Source of the DNA: Atopsyche davidsoni
Lineage: Eukaryota > Arthropoda > Insecta > Trichoptera > Hydrobiosidae
Length of the DNA stretch: 64,000 nt
Assembly: GCA_022113835.1 (NCBI GenBank)
Contig: JAILWY010000007.1
Coordinates: 6,344,001-6,408,000 of the forward strand
Direction of reading: 5' to 3'
This document shows positions 13,560 through 27,842 of the stretch, one piece after another (the stretch's first letter is position 1; every line of letters starts with the position of its first letter). The notes under the pieces were generated by a model. It was given only the letters and a program-made list of their open reading frames with translations. It was not told the DNA's origin and made no database searches. The translations under genes were made by a program, and so were the position numbers.

Positions 13560-13800
13560 GCTGGACGCAAAAAAGATCTCGATCCGAGTGCGCGCGGACG
13601 CGGCGCTCCGCGGAGACGCTCGGCGCCATTTTAGTGATTTGAAAATATAGGGGCGGGGGGCGGGGCGGGGGGGAGGGGGAGGGGACGCCGTCACCATGGC
13701 GACCCGTCTGCACCGCTCCGGCCGCGTTGCCATGGCGACGCGCCGCTGACGTCACCCCGCCCGGCGGTGTCTCGGCGTTATTCCCAGCTCGCGTGGGCTG
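13560..13800 (-). promoter_or_regulatory. GC island with X-boxes, CRE and YY1-like site
   Basis: A sharply GC-rich block with GGGGCGGGG-type GC boxes (13650-13680). It has a GCCATTTT YY1/Pho-like core (13625-13632) and two RFX X-box-like palindromes (13690-13703 and 13726-13739). A consensus CRE TGACGTCA lies at 13747-13754. It sits 1.8 kb upstream of the first coding exon of the forkhead gene and is a strong promoter candidate. The strand is inferred from that gene. Confidence 0.55.
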
Positions 13801-16800
13801 GTGCAGACATGCACAAATATTAAAGAATCTGCGGTGAAAAGCGTCAGCGAGTACGACAACGGGTGATTAGAAACGGCGAGTGATATCGCTCAGAGAAGAT
13901 GCACCGAGGCCTTCGAGAGATGACGCGAAAATCTTCCGGCATTGCATTGAAAAGATCAAGGTCACTCTCCCTCGCTGACAAAACTGATTATTTGGCCAAT
14001 AGTCACTATTGTTCTAGGACGAGTTCGCGCCGTCGGCTGGTACCCTTCCGTGCTTCAGAGTTTTGCTAATCTAATTATTTACAATATAGATAATAATCAA
14101 AAACTCAATATCACCGCAGTATTTTTATTTGTTTTTCAGCAACGGAACGACGGCGAACGGTACATTGCGGGAAAATAAAAATGTACCACAGAATAAACCA
14201 TTATCATAAACTAACTGAGAACTATACCAATATTGAGCGGTTTATTGTGGTTTGTCTCGCTGTGTACTGCAGCCTGCGATCCGCCATCGCGTGCAAGGTC
14301 ATCGGCACACCTGACCATATATTTGCAAGCGCTTTGATTAACCCGCACACCTAGACGGCATGAAAAGGGACCTTCCGTCCAGTGCGACATGCGGCCGAGA
14401 AGTTTCTAGAAAACGCAATCGCGAGGGCGCCCGATCTGGGGCCATTTATTTTGCGGTATTTTGTTTTCTTGGATGCGGTCGTTGAACATTATTATTATTT
14501 TGCATTCAATCCCAAATGAAAACCGACACGAGTAGCTATAATACCCACCCGAGGAGGTCGAGTAGCAAATATACGACGCCTATTGTCGATCCGAATCAAA
14601 CGACGCGCCCGGCCCGGTAGTAATAAAGACAACAAAAAAAAAAACTTTTTTAGAGGTGATGATATTATTTATCTTCATTATGTTATCGGTCTTTTGCCCG
14701 CAGGTTTAACAACGCGGGGTCACGGGTCACGCGATCGCAGATAGGAGGTAGCGTGCCCACGCATACGCGAATGACCCGAGCGCGGAAACGTCTACAATAT
14801 CTCATGTATCTATTGCGTTTATCCATTGACAACAATCACAAGTATTAAATTATTAGTAATAGTTACGCACGGATAATACTTCTTTGAATACAAACTGAAA
14901 TCATTTTCAGTAGCGACATTTTTTAACAGTACTCGCCGTGGTTAACAATTCAGTATTATTTTTTTTTTATAACTAAGTAAGTTATTTTTCGCTTTTACTT
15001 TAGCCAGGAATAGACCTCAATTCAGAAACCTGAACCTGTCTACACTCGCAGTAGCCGGTTCTAGGGGGACGCTGGCGCCGGAGTGACTCACACGGGTCAT
15101 CATTGTGGCACTCGGAAGAAATACGTATTAGGGCATCTTTTGTTCTAGTTAAATTACTGGTTAATTGTGAAAATAGCTTCAAAATAATAATAAAAAAAAA
15201 CACTTTAATTATAATTAATAATAATTTTGGGCATAATAACTCTTCAAATAATCGCGATCGGATACGCAATGCTGTTGCTACACTAAACAGACTTAGAAAT
15301 AATATTCAAGTCCTCAGGCGAAGAAAATTTATCATCCAACATATTTACATTAAAGTCAGGATTAAATAAAAAATACCACGGAGAGCTGTATACTCAATCA
15401 GTTCAATTTTTTATTTATTGACATTCTTTTCCTCAATAATATGGGGAGTTCCTAGCAATTCCACCATTAATGAATATTAAATATTTTAAATGTATTTGTG
15501 GGGTTAAGAGTAAGGCGCGATTGACTGAGTAATTGTTCTGGATTGACATTTGGAAGCAGGGGACAATTCCCTAAAATCGAAAATCACTCACCCCCGGAGG
15601 AGTTCATACTAAAACACATGCCCCGAACTACTAAAATACACTTACAACTGTTATGTTAAAAAATAATATACGTTACTAAATTTCAACCCCTAAATATTGT
15701 AGGCAGATGTAAGAAGTATTTTCGTAAGGAATATCAAATTTCATGGCAGGTTTTTCAATATTTAAAAGTTGGCAGGGCCAGCATTAAAACTAATCCAATT
15801 AAAAATCAAAATAATTAAATTTCAGTAGAGAACATCGCGTTTAAAGAACACAAATACGTCAAAAGAAATTCTTGAATGCTTTTTCTACAAATACCAAACT
15901 TATTTTTATCCAATAAATACTACACAAAATCACCAGTTTTGATACAATAAAAATATATTGTCCGCGACATGCACAAGGACGCATCCTCGTTTAATGCATT
16001 ATTTTTATTTACCTCTCGTGACTGTGTCGACTCCTGGCTGGAATTAGAAATATACCCCCGAGGGTTTCTTTTGACGGTCGCATTTTTAATTGCATCGAAA
16101 AATATTTTAAATTAAATTTCAAGATACTTTACTTTTGTTAATTTGCAATAGTTCATAGGGCTACGCTTACATACGGCACGGGGCTGTCCCCCGATCCTGC
16201 GCGCAGGTTGTGCGGCTTAGGTGGTAGTGTACATGGATTTTTCTATTATTGAGTTTGTGTTGGAGAAAATATTTGTAAAAAATACATTTTTTTGCACTTT
16301 GACTTGAGAATAAATCAAATAAGTTGCATCGGTTGCGTGGGTCAGAACCAGAGTGGGCAGGGCGAGGTGAGCGTCACGGACGAGCGGCGCGGCTAACTGT
16401 TCCGCAACTGTTCCGCTGGCCGCGACTGCTAACGGTCCGGCGAATTATTCGGCTGCCCCTTCACTTGACCATTACCCACGTGGGTGTCTAAGGTCCGAAT
16501 GTGCGCTCCTCTCCAGTCCCAAAGGTGCTCCTTTACCTGGCACCCTTTGAGGCGCTCCAAGCGATGTATTGTCATTTCGAGAAGAAAGTCCCCGACGCGC
16601 AATGGCGGAAAGAAGCCTTACAAAACATCACAAAGAGTATCTTTAAAAAAATACTGTGCGAAATAACTCATTTATTTTTAGAAGTCAGCATCGGTATGTT
16701 ATTTGTTAAGCATTAAATAAAATAACACAATAATAATAACATTGCAGCCGTTAAATTCAACACAAAAGAAAAGTGATAAAATTTCGCGTTTTTCTCTATC

Positions 16801-19800
16801 TTCTGCTCGCTTCGTGCGAGTATTTCTATTTAAACTTTATAAATAACACCAAAGCAACAAAATAATCAATGTATTATTAGTGATGTCATGACGACCGCCG
16901 TCTCTGCGGGGCACCCGAATAATGTACAAAAAGTTTTTATCCGAAATGGATAAAGGCCACAGAAAACGTTTTGATTGTTTTTCCGTCGCTCCCTTCTACC
17001 TTTGCAAACGCGAAGGACAGAAGAGAAAAATTCAATTTGTCAAATAATGATGTGGCACGTTTTCTTTGCGAGGTATCTACGCCGAGCCCGTCACCGCAGA
17101 ATCCGCTGCCCGTTCGGTCGTCACAAATAAAATTATGCAAATAGCACTGATATTAAAAAGTTGTTTATAGTAAATATTATTGTACGATATTTCACCGCAA
17201 CGATACTGAAATCTGTCGCACGATTAATTTAGTGTAGATTACATTCGCATAAACGGGTTCGTTATGTCGACACGGTGGCTGATTTCTCGCGTATTCTTAT
17301 CGGAAAGCTTCCACTCAACTAACCTGGTGGAACTGAACGATTATGCCTGTATTCTGAAGTACTTGTGATAATGGCAGTGTTACCTGTCGACGTCCCGGTA
17401 CACCTGGTCCCTCACCTCGCTGGCCGCGGCGGCCACGCGGCACCGGAGGGTGGCATACATTTAGAAAGAAGGATTACAATAAGGGTTAAATTTGAGTACC
17501 TCGCGGTCCGTAGGTATTTGACTGAATTCTCAAGTCTTCCATCTTGCCAGCTGCGGTGCGCAGTCTGTGCATTTTGTTTTGTGTGTTCACTCCCCGTGCG
17601 AGAAGCGCCGACACTCGAGCAGCCTGAACGAGGAGCCGACAAACGACACTTTTCTGTCAGAGTAGGAGGTCGCAAGTGAACAAGAGCCGAGTGCTTCGAT
17701 GCGGCAAGAGGTACCATTAAATTATTTGGCAGAAGGATTTTTTCAGATTTTTCTTTGCCTTGAAATCTGAAGACAATATCAAGGTTTAAGATTGCCTATT
17801 TGTGAGTGTACACATTGAATATTGGGTCAGTATGTTTATTGATTGCCATAATGTATAGTTATCTAAACTTTATGATCGATTCAATTTTCTGATTCCCAAT
17901 CTGTATATTCCCGGATGGTCAGGGGCAGCCTCAGGGCGAAAGCGAATGACCCCCTTTTTCGATGAATGGTTTTGAAGCATTATTACCGGCTGGCTATTAT
18001 TCAACCGCTCGTTGTCAATGTGATTTTTACATTAAAAACAAATCAACTAGCATCACAGTAGTACGAGTATTAAATAATCTTGTAAATATAATCCATAACC
18101 TTCGAAATAAATTTACGCTGAAGGTATTTTTTATTATAAAAAACGATTTAAGCTTTTTGTTTCTATTAAACAAAGTAAAATAAAGTAAACAAGAATTTTA
18201 TCGATTTTTATATTCTTGGTGAAATAATTGAAGGTTATAATAATTTATTCAGAATATCTATTTATATATTTTCTTAATGTTCATTTCATACGATTATAAT
18301 AAAATATCAATTAAAGTAAATACAATTCAATTATATTTAATATTCATAAATTACTGACATGAAATGATACCTCTACATTTTACTATGGAAGCGACTGGTT
18401 TTGCTCATAGATATCGATCAAGGCTATTAGCGAAACTTGTCTACAGAAAATAACAAATACTGTAATATTTTATAAAATATTATCAAATAAAGACCCCAAA
18501 AACATAAAAACACCAATGTTGTATATATATTATAACGAAAACCGAAAGATTTTATCCCTACTAACGGAGGCTTTTTTATCTTTAAATATACCGTCAAAAA
18601 CAAACTTCAATAGAGTTTATTGTTTGTTTCAGTTCTGAGCGGACATTACCGGTGAAGCAAATTTAAGATCACATCTAACCAGATGCAAAAAGGCAGTTTT
18701 ACCGAGTGGTGTTTTTGCTGTCGTGTCTAGGACAACTTTCGCCCCTTTCATTCTGACATTCACTTTCAAAAACCAAAAGCCCACTCCGAGCACGGCCCGC
18801 TCGTTATTTTCGTGCGTGGCTTTATATAATAATAAGTCATTCTGCGGACACTGCATTCCGGCTTCTTATCGATTTCTCACAGTTATCTCTCAGGGTCGAT
18901 ACCACTTTGTTGTTTGTCATTTTGCACCGTAGATAAGATTTAATTTGATTGGACATATATGGTCGACGTGGAAACCACGTGTGCGCCGACATAACAAATC
19001 ATTACATTTTTATTAATACCTAGCAAGGACATAGTTTTTAAAGTATTCGTGTAGTAAACGTACATAAATATAAATAAAAATATAATCTTTTATGCTTTCT
19101 GGTAAAAGATATTAACTACTTCCAATTTTATATCAAAAAGGTATTTCGCTTGTCGTAAAAAACTTGAGGTTACGTTTGCTACTTGATTTTAAAAACTCTC
19201 GTTCATAAACAAATATTGCTGACGTGTAAAGCACGTGACAAATAAATCTTACTTTTTCAGTAGCAATAGCGTACGTTAAATGCGGATGTATTCAATATTC
19301 ATTTGCACGATAATTCACATTATTCCAGTTCAAGAAGGATTGCTTCCTCAGTACTTTCATACAAAGTTATTTGACATGAAACAAGTTAATTAATAACTTA
19401 ATACGAAATCGCCACATCAAAATCTTTACAACGCAAACTCAAACAAATACAATACATTAAATATTGTGTAACAAAATATTTTCAAATAACAATTAAAACG
19501 CAAGGCAAAACCATTAAGCAATAATTGAAACTTGAAAAAGAAAAAAAGAAAAAGAGGTTTAGATTGTTGACAAGATGAAAATGCGTAAACAGTGTCTGAA
19601 TCTACAATCGAGTGTTTGTCCGTTTTGTTTAGTTTTAAAGAAGTTACGACACAAAAGAAACATGTGTATCAACAAGCGACTTGCATCACACGTAACCACA
19701 GATTTTACACATTATAAAAATAACGCCCGAGCAAGCCGACCAAGCATGGCGGACTCCTCCAGCCCTTGCTCTCGCGGCCTTCGGTTATGATTGAATAATT

Positions 19801-20171
19801 TGTGTATTTATAGTATTTTAAAATCAATTTGCACCGACACGTCCAGTGTCAATTCAAATCGTCACTAACAAAACTGATTTTACTTGAATAAATAATACGA
19901 TCTTAAATTGATGTAAAGAAATCGGTAAAGTCTCAATATTCATTGTGTACACATTTGTGTTAGTAATTGTATTGAATGTTTCAAGTGCTCCGCCAAAACC
20001 GGTAGGACATGTTTTATTGTAACGAAATGCAGTTTTTCGTTTTATTTTTATACATGTTGGCATTCTTGTGGGCGCGTTTCACGAATGCCGTGCAAAAGGA
20101 TTTCGGCTGCCGGATCGATAGACTCGAATAAAATGATTCAACGGCGAAGACTCGATATACTGACACGGCTC

Positions 20172-20285
20172 CTGACGCAGCGATACAACTTGCAATAAGC
20201 CAATAGTGTCCCTTTATGGCTTAGCCTAAATAAGAAACGCTATCGGCTAATTACCGTTCGATTGTCAGTCGTGTCGCAGCGTGTG
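20172..20285. mobile_element. Fold-back MITE-like element, copy A
   Basis: The two halves are diverged inverted copies. The left half has AATAAGCCAATAGTGT; the reverse complement of the right half has AATTAGCCGATAGCGT. The outer ends carry GACGCAGCG and CGCAGCGTG. The left core matches copies B (24293) and C (28809). There is no coding capacity. Boundaries are approximate. Confidence 0.6.
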
Positions 20286-21137
20286 GAAAATTATACATAT
20301 TTAGGCCGAATATAATTTCACAGCACCTGAAAGTTTAATAAAAAATTTATCCCGTGACGAGCGAAAGCGTCTCTAGGCAAACGATTTTATCCACATTCAT
20401 ACACAAGACTCATTCCATCGTAAACTATCAATAAGATAAAAAAAGAAAAAGTTTTAAATACAGTGAAACACTTTTATTCAAAATACTCAAAAGATTAATC
20501 AATAAAAAAAATATATATTAGACCCACCTGTTAAAAAATGGCTAGAGCGTTATATATTTTTATTACAGTGAAAAGTTTCGCATTTTTAACATCACTACCG
20601 TGTATAAGCCGTCAATAAATATTATTGCAATTAATTGACAAAAACCTCGGAACATGAAACCACTCATTATAAAAAAATATTAAGTAAGTCCTAGTCATAT
20701 TTTGATTGGTGTATCCTGCTTAACGGTACCTCAGTATAGAGGCAACTTCGTCCTAGTCAGATGTGCAAAAAATGAGTCAGATTAGGAACAACCCTGGCGT
20801 AGTAAATGAGTTGCTCAAATACGCGTAATAACTCGAAAGAAAATGGTCGCTCACCGGGAAATGGACACACAATGGACGCCACCCACACGACTGCTTTATC
20901 GAATCATGCGCCTGGAATTAATGTTTTACCTAAATTCAACAATACCCAGTCATTTTAATTATTGAAATATTCACTGTTATTAAAAACTAAATCATTAATA
21001 CGACGAAGAGATAATGTCTGATAGGTCAGAAATTTACGAGTGTACAAATTTTAACACTGGTTGAAAAATATTCAATTGAAACCACTATTGTATGTAACCA
21101 ACCAAAATGTATATTTAAGTGTGAAAATATTGTTTGC

Positions 21138-21145
21138 TGACGTCA
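21138..21145. promoter_or_regulatory. Isolated consensus CRE
   Basis: TGACGTCA, followed by TC, in AT-rich DNA. The match is perfect, but it is isolated and its function is unproven. Confidence 0.3.
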
Positions 21146-22699
21146 TCACAGGGCCAAATAACAAAGTAACTATTTTTTTTATTTTAAAAACAAACACACT
21201 AACGATTAATCATGTCGAAATTATTATAAATTTGATAAAATTAATAAATTATCTTTAATTTAATTGACAGAATTTGCACTGATTTTTTTCAATTCGCAGT
21301 CATGTCCACGATTGACATTCTGTTCTCGGACCCTTTTTCATGCTCAACTCGCTTTATTAATTTGACCATGAACAACGAGAGCCTAGAGAACTACGCAGAG
21401 TCAAGGACTTAGACCTTATTAAAAAATGTATGCAAATCGAGAACGTTTACTACAATACACCATTCCAATTTAACGCCGTCCTGGCTTGACGATTCGTTTC
21501 TAAACTAGAAAATTGGCTGCTGTTCTTTACCAGCTCGCTTTTCAGCGCAGATGTGATTCGATTTCACGATAAAACTTAAAACGCACAAGGGCGATGATTC
21601 GCTACTTTTGTACCTCATTCCTCGGGGCAACACCCCCGCGACTCAAGTGGGGCAGTGGGTCGCGGGGCCGCGAGGGGCGAGAACGCAGCACTAATCACGC
21701 GGCGAGCACGCAGTTCAGACTATAGGTATAAGTACAATCTTTCAAGCCACAAAAATAACGAGCATTCTCAAATACGCAGCTGCGCCACAATCTGACAACG
21801 CCTCAGTTGCACACCTTCGCAATCATAGACACAATATAATCCCAAGTGGAGGCAACGGAGCTCGTCTGTGACGGACGATTATATTTGTGACAAGACACCC
21901 ACTCCTTGCTCGACAACAGACCGTCTGCGCCCTTGTTATTTGAAGAAAAAAAAAACACAAATGAGACGTATTATATATGCGGCGGACAATAAGCAATGTA
22001 TATTTATGGACGAGACATCGGCCGCGTGTCTCCGGTCTATCCGAGTCAACTGTTCATGAAAATCAGACATTTCTGTGGCGGACATTGGCGAATGCGTTCT
22101 CCTCCGAGGCGGCTAACGTCCTTTGAGCTACACTGAAGATGTTTCAACGCATCTCCGTGTGTCATTAGCCAAGGAACTTCACAATGAGCTATTGCGAGCA
22201 TTCACTGCGCTGCATAGCGGTTTGCCAAAAATCCGAACACGCTACACTCACCGATAGAAGCTCAATCTGAGACAGCAGGCCACAATTTGATAGGCGGGAG
22301 CGCACCGAGGGCCACCGCAACCGCGGCTCCAAAGCCAATGAACACTACAACAGCAGGGAACAAACGGATATCATGATTTGTGAACATGCAAAAAATTTGT
22401 TATTTTTCCCACTCATCAACAACGAGGCAGCCATATCGATAGCCCAAACTACACTTCCTACGATTAATTTTTTCAAAGTCAAGGTCAAATTTCTTATTAT
22501 AACTTTTTACTGTAACAATTTGCTTGTACACCGGAGACCGGATCAATCCCACCCTGCTGTATCTGTCGGCAAATGTCGAGTCGGCCTGTCTGCGACCTAT
22601 TCAATGCCGCAGTGGACGCACCCCCTTGTACGAGTCGATTATTTGTACAAATATAATGGTTTTTTTTTTTTAATAAATACAAAGATGAACTTCACATAA

Positions 22700-23210
22700 T
22701 TTTCGATTTATGCGTGAGGACGGGGATTGAACGGCCTGGCCCTCGCCGACCCGGGCAGCCGATCCCCGCTGCGGTCGTGTTTGTCGCCCCTCGCCGAGCC
22801 TGCCGCAACGAGCGCGCCCTTGAGTGTCGAGTCGACTTGTTCGTGAAAATTACACGAAGCCAATCAATAAAGCGTCGGAGATTTTTACCCTCTCCGATTA
22901 GCGGAGTGGTGTTCGCGGTGCCTGCGGGCGCGGAGTGCAGGCTCTCGGGAAGTCCTCTCACCCCGTCGGGCGGACTGACCTGGCCCGGCGGGGGAGACGG
23001 TGGCCACGGCAACCGGCAGCCGGCGTCCCGTCGCCGTGGCAACGCTCCGGCGCCGCGACGTCACCGCGGCGTGACGTCACCGCGCCGTGACGTCACCGCG
23101 GCGTGACGTCACCGCGCCGTGACGTCACCGCGGCGGCAGCGTCAGAGCTGACGTCACGGGCCCCGCGGCCAGCCAACATGGCGGCCGCTCGGAAACACCT
23201 ACACGTGCGG
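22700..23210 (-). promoter_or_regulatory. Main GC island, probable promoter
   Basis: About 500 bp of strongly GC- and CpG-rich sequence in AT-rich surroundings. It contains an X-box-like site (23030-23043), the CRE array (23056-23156) and a YY1-like AACATGGCGGC (23175-23185). Open frames occur on both strands and show no domain, so I treat it as promoter or 5' UTR rather than coding. The nearest minus-strand gene downstream is the forkhead gene. The direction of transcription is inferred. Confidence 0.55.
23056..23156. promoter_or_regulatory. CRE/ATF tandem array, 16-bp period
   Basis: GACGTCA cores begin at 23057, 23073, 23089, 23105 and 23121, an exact 16-bp period. A sixth begins at 23150. 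Five of the six are full TGACGTCA palindromes; the first starts with C. The spacer alternates CCGCGGCG and CCGCGCCG. CREB/ATF-family bZIP proteins bind this palindrome. Confidence 0.85.
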
Positions 23211-24292
23211 CGTGCAAAAAACGTTTGCTAACTACTTGTAGGGCAATTTTTCTCATTTCGGGTCATATATAGAGAAATAAATAGCCTTAGACGTTTTCAT
23301 TTTATAATTTTTACAATTTGCTTTAATCGTCATATTAAATATTCAGTACTATGTCCGATGAAGATTATTTAATATATTTTTACGTAAAAAGTAAAATAAC
23401 AAAAAACTCTCGCTAGTATTTAAGAAATAATTGGCCAAAATTATGATATAATTTACAATATTACTCAAGAATTTAATACTGAATATTTTTTTAGATTCCG
23501 CATTCATAAAAACGTGAAAATTACAATAATGCGACCAGCGCCCGTTTCCACAGTAAAATTATTTATATCGTTAAGAACAACATATTTATAGGTATTATTT
23601 TGATTTACAGAAATATTTTTACTATTGTAAATAATTAATAAATATGAATACATATCTTCTCAAAAAAAATAAGTTTACTTTACACTGGGTGATAACCTCA
23701 AATATTCGACTGCACTTCACATGTTTATTTAAAAGAGGTTTTAATAGCAAATAAACCTGTTTTCACCCTTTTGTACTTTTATGTTTACTCGGTAAATATA
23801 GTTTATATTCTGCACATCATGATTTTATAAGTGACGGCGTTGAGCACCCGTTGAATAATCAACACGATCGATATCATGCAGATGCGGGCCTATCTCAGGC
23901 GCCTCTTCGATTACAGTGAATAAATCAATACATCGGAGTAGAGCCTCCCCAGCCTGCGAAAGCGCTCATGCAATAGAAATATTTTTTTTATATCTTTGTA
24001 TATATATGTTTTGCCTACCCGCAAGCAATGTGACATCGCAAAAGCGTCAGACAGCGCACCGCGAACATCATAACTGACAGAGCATGCAGTATCGACAAGA
24101 CGCCAGCAAACAGAACTCTGTACTGCGCATCTCTTAGCAGGGAGCCCCCTTGTACATTTTAAATTCCCCAACTATGAAATATAAATCAAGGCCCATAGTA
24201 TTATGTGTAAAATATTGACACGATGAAAACCCAGACAATACTTGAAAAAAATAAAAGCAAAAAGATGTTTTTTTATATAAAGCCTATTACAC

Positions 24293-24377
24293 ACGCAGCG
24301 ACTCCACTTGCAACCGACTTGCAATTAGCCAATGGCGTCCCTTTACTATGGATGCTAGTAAACAAAAGTCGCTGCGT
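24293..24377. mobile_element. Fold-back MITE-like element, copy B
   Basis: The terminal inverted repeat ACGCAGCGACT (24293-24303) pairs with AGTCGCTGCGT (24367-24377). The internal core GACTTGCAATTAGCCAATGG is shared with copies A and C. It is 85 bp and noncoding. Confidence 0.7.
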
Positions 24378-27300
24378 ATCTTGATGTTTAAATATTGACT
24401 GAAAGGAAGCCTTCTCCGATTTTGATTTGTCTCGCATCTAGTTCTCCGCTCGTCTCAAACGGAGAGATGGCTGCCGCGCGACATGGCGCCTGCTTATCTC
24501 TGCCGGCCATGCATTCCGGTGGAACACAATGAGACGATGCAGAGCCTGCGTTCAGTGTATCCGGCGACTCGCTTATCCGGCCGGGAGCCTCGAGGTATCC
24601 CGAGAACCCGCGCTGCAAATATTCGGGGAGGTCGACTGCCGCGAGAAGTTCAATAGACGCAAAATAATTTCATAAAATGCGAAGCGTTTTTGAGATGTGA
24701 TCATTGAATACAATTTGCGTCCAATAAGTCATCTATGCATCGGTGAATTCAAGTTGCAGATGATTGTATGCAGAATGCTGTAACCACGCCTACAAACCTT
24801 TAGTGAACTGTATGTTTTCAACGAAGTTTACGAGAAACGCTCACGCCTGAACCAACTGATTCTGATGATGAAGCCGCTGTGTAATATATATATATTTTTT
24901 TAAATTAAAATTATAAATACACTATTGTACCGATAGAGCGCAATCAACATTAAAAAAGTAAAAGGGTTGCGAAGAGCGAGATCACGGGTGGGCGCTGATT
25001 CCACAAAAAACAAATCATATGTGCAGACAGGTATATCATATGCGCAGACAGGTATGCAAATAAGTATTGTTCCACATAGTTGGATATCTCAAGTTTATAA
25101 CATTTATTTAAATTCATGGCGTTAAAATGTTCTGTGTGGAAACGTGTGAAGCCTACACCCAGAGCGTAAAGTCAACCATCGATTCATATATATTTTTAAA
25201 ATGTTAATTCTGTAGTTTTCCTCTCACGCGTAGATAGTTAAAAATACGTCTTTGAATATTTCAACTTTTTTTAAATTTTTATAACAAAAAAAAAACTACC
25301 TGGAGATAAAAGCCCGGACATTTTTTCAGAATATTTTAAAAGACATTGTCCTGGCATAACAAATATAAATTTATTGCATATTGTATGATCAATTTAAGAT
25401 AAGTAGTAGTGAAAACCAAATATGAATTTACAGATACGCGTTTATATAAGGTACGTGTTATTTTTTTCATATAAGATAATAATGCTAAAACACCATTAAT
25501 ATCACAACATTTGGGGCAGTCATTTTGTTTCGAAAATGTCGCATTTTAAAGTATTTGTTAATCACTGTTTCAATAGTCAATAAGATGACGACAGAAACAC
25601 GGTATTAGTATTTTTGCTATCCTTGCAATTCAAATCAAAAAGCATTTCAATGAGTAAATTAGAAATCTTTATACCAACGATGTATAATTATTTATAACTA
25701 TACTTTTGCGCCGTAATAAATTGATCAGGTGTCAGCATGTTATAAACGTAATCCGTCTGCTCTATGCCAAGCCCTATCATTATGATGAAAGGCACGTCGC
25801 AGAAATTGGATGTTTAAAATATATATATAATAATTTCAGCAGTCAATTAATTTATTTTAACAAGTTGTTAAGTTCCTAATGACGGCACTGTTAGAGGCAA
25901 ATGTAACACTGCGACAATCTTATTTGATTAATTTTTGTGTCGAAGTGCACGTGCCAATCGCGTGTGAGAGGTCACACATCTTGTGTAACCACAGGTCAAT
26001 AATTGCATCGAGTCCGTAGGAAGGCGATCTATCAAATAGCAAGTTATAGAGCTAGCTAGAATCAAATGATATTGTTCCACATTCGTGACGAATACTGATC
26101 AACGAAATGAATAGTTAACAACTTCAAAATACGCCACGACCAATGATGTGCAATTTCATTATTATTAACTTTATTTCTATAGTATAGTCTTTGTGTAATC
26201 CATGTGTAATATTTTACAGCTTGTTGAGTGTATTTTTTTAATATTTTGTTTTCCAGCAACTGGAAGTTTCTCAGCATAACGATTGCTGTACTCGACCCTC
26301 AAGGGGATGCCGTCTTTAATTGGCGAGTTCTCAAACCACTGACCGACTGCCATCGCGAGTACAACGAATGTAATGACGATGATCAAGCATCGAATCTTCA
26401 AGGCCAGCCGAAAAGGTGCTCAATTTTTCTGATCAGAAGTTCTTAGGCAAGGGACCTGACTGACGTTGCCTTGCCAGGTTATACTTACTGAATTAAGATT
26501 TGACGGAGCAAATACTTTTTATAATAAAATTAAGAAGATACTAAATAATAATTTTAAAAAAATGGGATTCGAACAGTGGACCATTAATCATTTTATTAAA
26601 TATAGTCATATAAGAAAGACTACCTAAACGACCATTACCAGTAGAAAACAACTATTTACTTTCAACTGAGAAAGATGCAACCCATAAAGATGGCGTTCGC
26701 AGCATCACCGAACATCGGATTCAATTTTTACCACTGTGATTATGGTTTTACAGTAAATTTAGCTTCAACATTCTGAATGGAATAATCCGCCATCGCTGAG
26801 ACGATGTAGAATTCGTGTACAGGATTACAAAGCTCCAGAATATAGCAGTCTCCTAGGTTATAAATATGCATTTGAGAAAATATTTTTTTGAATATTTCAA
26901 GTACAGCGGGCGTTTCTTGGTATTTATATTTCCTTATCAATATCAATAACAAATTAAAGAAAACTAATAAACCGTTGATCGAATACAATTATCATGGCCA
27001 TAATCAAAATCGAGCATTCGACGAAATCCAGATTTCACCGAAATGATAATCACAATCTATTCGGTTTTTTGTTTGTAATTTCCAATCTGCGATCGCAGCC
27101 GAGCCGGGCTGGGCTGCTCATTACTTGACAGACCATTTCTTGCAGCAACTTTCACCTTCAACAACAAATCACACGGCGTGAAGGATGCTGACAAAAAACA
27201 CAATAATTGCAGCCACCAACCAGCAACCGCACTTCTGGGTTGCCAAGTTGGTCAAGGATACAAAAACGTAATTGTCAGCTACGTTTTAGCGCTAAATGGA

Positions 27301-27761
27301 GTGGCATTGAGTGAAAACCAAACAGAATATCACGATGAATGCGTACATTATATATTTGGGCACGGAGCTGCAAGAATAATACATATCATTTACATAACTT
27401 CATGTTGTCGATCTTGAGGATCTTTCCTATTATATGCCCGACGCTAATTGCTAGATTTAGGCTGACATAACCTGCCCTGTGCCGCACGATTTTTTTAAAA
27501 TTAATATAGATTCGCAATTATGTAAAAGTATATGATAAATATTGAACATTGAGAAGCATATAAACATAAAATTTGTATAAAAATGGTTTTTAACTTTTTA
27601 CACGGATGTACCAAATAGAAACTTGAATTATCTAACTATGCACTCTATAAAAAAAATGGTTGCAAGTACAAAATTAAAAAGCCACTGGAATCTTTTGTTT
27701 CTGTGCACATTCTGAGGATACAATCTGGAAAATTAAAAAAATGAGGCGACGATAACTCGGC

Positions 27762-27842
27762 CGGGGTCCTGGTCGGGGTCCTGGTCGGGGTCCTGGTCGG
27801 GGTCCTGGTCGGGGCCCTGGTCGGGGCCCTGGTCGGGACCCC
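27762..27842. repeat. 12-bp GC-rich minisatellite
   Basis: Six contiguous 12-bp units, CGGGGTCCTGGT (four) then CGGGGCCCTGGT (two), and a partial seventh. One strand carries regularly spaced G4 tracts. No credible ORF passes through it. Confidence 0.9.

Noticed and set aside
22692..23106. 116-130 aa ORFs on both strands in the GC island
   Set aside because: High GC removes stop codons in all frames. There are no domains, the composition is Arg/Pro/Gly, and the CRE array runs through the plus-strand frame.
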